Made by a program: the position numbers and the translations under genes
The notes under the pieces: model-generated
What the model saw: the letters and a program-made list of their open reading frames with translations, nothing else
What the model was told of the DNA's origin: nothing
Database searches by the model: none
Shown: positions 14,886-17,295 of the stretch, in pieces
How positions within the stretch are numbered: position 1 is the first letter of the stretch
Layout of the letters: each line of letters begins with the position of its first letter
Assembly (NCBI GenBank): GCA_029776465.1
Contig: JAKOTC010000071.1
Coordinates: 1 to 17,295 of the forward strand
Length of the DNA: 17,295 nucleotides
Direction of reading: 5' to 3'
Source: Bacillota bacterium
GTDB taxonomy: Bacteria > Bacillota > Clostridia > Oscillospirales > JAKOTC01

Positions 14886-14894
14886 TGCTATAAT
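14886..14894 (+). promoter_or_regulatory. Extended -10 promoter of the small lipoprotein
   Basis: TG-C-TATAAT: perfect -10 hexamer (14889-14894) with TG extension (14886-14887). No good -35 is seen at 17 bases. It is 37 bases before the ATG. Confidence 0.6.
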
Positions 14895-14931
14895 AATAAG
14901 CCGTATTAAAACATGGGAGGCCTTTTACCAA

Positions 14932-15456
14932 ATGAAAAAAATTGTGTCATCCGTTCTGCTTGCTCTGATGGCAGCCGCTTTGATTCTGGGACTCACCGCC
15001 TGTTCAGAGGAAGAAATAACACTTGTCAGCAAAACCGTTAATGGCATTACCCTTAACGTGCCCAGCGATTTAGGCGAATTTACCGATAACCAGGGTATCC
15101 AGATGGCCCAAGATGAAAACGCAAAGGCATCCATTGGGATTTCATTTGTCGGCGACAGCATGGGAACTTCCCCCAGCTCTTGGGACGAGGAATCCTATGC
15201 CGCAGCAACTCTCCCCAACTATACGGATGTCACTTTTGCCGAGTTCGACAACCAGGCCACTGTAGCCGGTATGCCTGCCGTATATGCCCACTATACTACC
15301 AAAAGCTCTTCCGGCACCATGGTTGAGGCATACAGCCTGCTGATCTACTATGAAGAAGGTCAGTTCCAAAGCATTAACATTGTTTTTGTGCAGGATGAGG
15401 ACACTTCTGTCAAGTCCAATATCGACGCCATTTTAAACAGCATTACATTTGCATAA
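14932..15456 (+). CDS. Small lipoprotein, possible PsbP/DcrB-like fold
   Basis: 174 residues from ATG at 14932, with GGGAGG 11 bases upstream; a longer in-frame version from 14797 would start before the promoter and is rejected. Clear signal peptide MKKIVSSVLLALMAAALILG and lipobox LTA-C with lipidated C24, so it is anchored outside the membrane. The mature part begins with an acidic SEEE stretch, then NGITLNVPSDLGEFTDNQG, a pattern seen in the DUF1795/DcrB or PsbP-like beta proteins, and ends with SNIDAILNSITF, also usual for that group. That link is inference from the pattern; the true role is unknown. It is a single-gene unit between its own promoter and a strong terminator, divergent from the LytTR gene. 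Confidence 0.8.
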   Translation: MKKIVSSVLLALMAAALILGLTACSEEEITLVSKTVNGITLNVPSDLGEFTDNQGIQMAQDENAKASIGISFVGDSMGTSPSSWDEESYAAATLPNYTDVTFAEFDNQATVAGMPAVYAHYTTKSSSGTMVEAYSLLIYYEEGQFQSINIVFVQDEDTSVKSNIDAILNSITFA

Positions 15457-15484
15457 TCTCTTTACTTCCCGAATAACCTCTTAC

Positions 15485-15530
15485 CTAAACAAAAAGACCG
15501 TTTTCAGATGAAAACGGTCTTTTTGTTTAG
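15485..15530. terminator. Bidirectional terminator with 22-bp perfect stem
   Basis: Two 22-base perfect arms (15485-15506 and 15509-15530) with a 2-base centre; the core is AAAAAGACCG / CGGTCTTTTT, so both strands get a U tract. It sits between the convergent lipoprotein (ends 15456) and pepV (ends 15577). Confidence 0.95.
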
Positions 15531-15576
15531 ACGAGCGTTCCCTGAATGTGATAAAAATATGGGGGTTCGCCGCCAA

Positions 15577-17001
15577 TTACAGAATCATTTCCAAATCCAA
15601 CTCGTTTAACCGCAGAATGGTCTGAACATAGATACGCAGGCAGTCATTTAATGCTTTCATGCTCCAGGCTTCGTCGGGCTGATGGGCGCCGCCGTGTCCC
15701 TCCGGATAAGGGGAGGGCGTGTTGGAATCCTCAGGGAACTCTACGCCAAAGGAAACCGCACGGGGAATTGCTCGGGCATAGGTTCCGCCACCAATCACCT
15801 TGGGCTTTGCGTTCAGGCCGGTCACCTGATTGAAGGTATTCACCAATGTGACGATAGCCGGATGATCAGGCGCATAATAAAGAGGTTTGCTGTCGTTGAT
15901 ATCCGTAAGAGAATAGCCGTAATCCTTTGCGAAAGCTTCCAGCTTTTCAATAATGGGCTGGGAAGTCGCGGTAGTGGGATAGCGGAGATTCAAAGAGAGA
16001 TTCAGCCGTCCCTCAACCGTTTTAGCCACACCGACAACCAGTGTCAGCGGGGTCGAAATCTTGTCGTCCGCAGCTACTCCTGCTTTAGTACCCTGGAAAT
16101 CCGATTGAATGTCGGCAATAAACTGAAGGATTCGGGCGGTTTTTCCACTGACCAATCCGGACTTCAGAAGGCCGGAAGCCAACCGCTCTACGGCGCTGAC
16201 AGCGTTGAAGGGGTCTGCCGCATGGCAGGCAGTTCCCTTCGCTGTGAATCTAATCCCGTTCTCGGCCTCCTCCACTTTCAGCATATCCCCCACCGCATTT
16301 TGAGCCTGCTCTAAAGTGATCCCGGCAAGCACCGCCTCGGCGGCATCGGGCACCATATTGTGCACCTGTCCCCCTTTAAAGGAGACCAGCGTGGATTCCA
16401 GCGGCTCGGAAACAAAGCTGCCGGTTAAAATACCCTTTTCCCCGTTGCAGCAGGGGAAGGAGGCGTCGGGCACCAATGAGAACAAGGGAGCCTCAGACAC
16501 TTTTAAGAAATGCTCCATATCCCGGAAGCCTTTGCCGCTCTCCTCGTCGCAGCCCAGAATTAAACGCAGTCCATACTTAAGAGGAATTTTTTTATCCTTG
16601 AAGAATTTCATCACATAAAGCGCCATGATGCCCGGGCCTTTATCGTCGCTCACCCCGCGGCCGAAGAGCGTGCCGTTTTGGAGGGTAACATCATAGGGAT
16701 TCGTGTTCCAATTGCTGCCCTCGGGAACCACATCCAGGTGGGCCAGCATTCCGATTTCAGGCTTGTTGCCATATCGAATGGAACCGGCATAGTAGTCATA
16801 GTTTTCCGTTTCAAAACCCATCTTTTGCCCCATGGCAAGGGCAGCGTCCAACGCTTTTGCCGGGCCTTCACCGAAGGGCTTATCCCCCTCTGCCTCCCCG
16901 CTGACACTTTTGATCCGCACCAACTGGGTTAGGTCATTTAAAATATTTTCCTGATTGGATTCGATCCATTGATCTAATTCCCTTAAAAACTCTTCTGTCA
17001 T
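15577..17001 (-). CDS. pepV: M20 family dipeptidase PepV
   Basis: 474 residues from ATG at 17001, the best start (AAAGGG upstream); two Met codons 6 and 8 codons earlier have no ribosome binding site. Metal-site motifs of the M20 family: H88 and D90 in LAHLDVVP, bridging D120 in GVSDDKG, catalytic/metal E153-E154 in GCDEESG, D179 in VPDASFP, and a late His in EGHGGAHQPDE. Length and the extended lid domain fit the PepV/Sapep group, zinc- or manganese-dependent cytosolic enzymes that cleave dipeptides and some tripeptides after uptake. It has its own promoter and a terminator shared with the lipoprotein. The divergent neighbour is a sodium:alanine symporter, in keeping with a role in amino-acid supply. 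Confidence 0.93.
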   Translation of the reverse strand: MTEEFLRELDQWIESNQENILNDLTQLVRIKSVSGEAEGDKPFGEGPAKALDAALAMGQKMGFETENYDYYAGSIRYGNKPEIGMLAHLDVVPEGSNWNTNPYDVTLQNGTLFGRGVSDDKGPGIMALYVMKFFKDKKIPLKYGLRLILGCDEESGKGFRDMEHFLKVSEAPLFSLVPDASFPCCNGEKGILTGSFVSEPLESTLVSFKGGQVHNMVPDAAEAVLAGITLEQAQNAVGDMLKVEEAENGIRFTAKGTACHAADPFNAVSAVERLASGLLKSGLVSGKTARILQFIADIQSDFQGTKAGVAADDKISTPLTLVVGVAKTVEGRLNLSLNLRYPTTATSQPIIEKLEAFAKDYGYSLTDINDSKPLYYAPDHPAIVTLVNTFNQVTGLNAKPKVIGGGTYARAIPRAVSFGVEFPEDSNTPSPYPEGHGGAHQPDEAWSMKALNDCLRIYVQTILRLNELDLEMIL

Positions 17002-17071
17002 ACCCACATGCCCTTTCATTTTCATAATCAGATGAAAAGTTTATAGATTCATAAAAATTCATTTCTATCTT

Positions 17072-17100
17072 ATTATACCCGCCCTTCGTCATGATTTCAA
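17072..17100 (-). promoter_or_regulatory. pepV promoter
   Basis: On the minus strand: TTGAAA (17095-17100), 17-base spacer, TATAAT (17072-17077). It is 70 bases before the chosen pepV ATG. Confidence 0.75.
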
Positions 17101-17146
17101 GGTTCGCCGCGTAAATATAAAAGACAAGAGGGAGGGAGGAAATCAA

Positions 17147-17295
17147 TTGGAAGCCGTATTTCGTTTTATCAATGAGCAGGTGGTTTGGGGGCTTCCCCTT
17201 GTCCTACTCTGCCTGGCAGGAAGCATTTACTTCACCATCCGAACCCGGTTTGTCCAAATCCGCCTGCTGGGGCATACACTGGGCCTTTTAAAAAA
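17147..17295 (+). CDS. Sodium:alanine symporter family protein (AGCS), 3' truncated by window edge
   Basis: Only 49 codons are inside the window. The start is TTG at 17147 with GGAGGGAGG (17131-17139) 7 bases upstream; no ATG or GTG fits this site. The peptide begins MEAVFRFINEQVVWG and continues with LPLVLLCLAGSIYFTIRTRF and VQIRLLGHTLGLL, the usual N-terminus of AGCS transporters (short amphipathic start, NxxVWG, first membrane helix, then TIRTxFVQ.R). The family imports alanine or glycine with sodium through the membrane. Divergent from pepV; the intergenic space holds the pepV promoter, while a plus-strand promoter is not clear (only a TATAAA at about 17116). Confidence 0.88.
   Translation, partial: MEAVFRFINEQVVWGLPLVLLCLAGSIYFTIRTRFVQIRLLGHTLGLLK

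Noticed and set aside
14797..14931. N-terminal extension of the small lipoprotein
   Set aside because: It lies mostly upstream of the predicted promoter and would bury the signal peptide inside the protein.

Overview
The window looks like a chromosomal segment of a low-to-mid GC Gram-positive anaerobe of the class Clostridia, probably an Oscillospirales or Ruminococcaceae-like gut or digester bacterium. The reasons are: strong AGGAGG-type ribosome binding sites, consensus sigma-A promoters, short strong intrinsic terminators, lipobox lipoproteins, separate secD and secF genes, a TatD-linked radical SAM protein, a PepV-type dipeptidase, and a methyltetrahydrofolate methyltransferase of acetogen type. 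No rRNA, tRNA, CRISPR array, insertion sequence or phage gene was seen. The assignment to a taxon is inference.

Layout, left to right. (1) 1-908 (+): 3' part of a sialidase/BNR-repeat protein, then a terminator. (2) 970-2616 (-): a sugar-acid-type short-chain dehydrogenase, an intergenic terminator hairpin, then a lone methyltetrahydrofolate:corrinoid methyltransferase. A consensus-like promoter and a 32-bp dyad control the dehydrogenase. (3) 2834-4202: yggS (-), divergent from a TatD-linked radical SAM gene (+). (4) 4214-8595 (-): aldo/keto reductase (gpr/yghZ type) followed by a GH116 glycosidase, probably one operon, then a terminator and an unknown lipoprotein whose start region carries an exact 16-bp tandem duplication. 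(5) 8596-9470: nearly 900 bases without a normal gene, holding a near-perfect promoter on the minus strand, a short leader-like ORF and a second ribosome binding site with no gene behind it. (6) 9471-11809 (+): secD-secF with their own promoter and terminator. (7) 11810-12051: a structured spacer and the putP terminator. (8) 12052-14741 (-): a LytTR response regulator and a PutP-type sodium/proline symporter interrupted by one in-frame TGA in place of a conserved tryptophan. (9) 14932-15456 (+): small lipoprotein. (10) 15577-17001 (-): pepV dipeptidase. (11) 17147-end (+): start of a sodium:alanine symporter, divergent from pepV.

Functional reading: the left half is carbohydrate scavenging (sialidase, GH116, aldo/keto reductase, sugar-acid dehydrogenase) and the right half is protein export plus peptide and amino-acid uptake (SecDF, PutP, PepV, alanine symporter). 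No new multi-gene defence or mobile system was recognised. The most notable items are the putP stop codon, the orphan leader/promoter region before secD, the 32-bp dyad before the dehydrogenase, and the methyltransferase without visible corrinoid partners.
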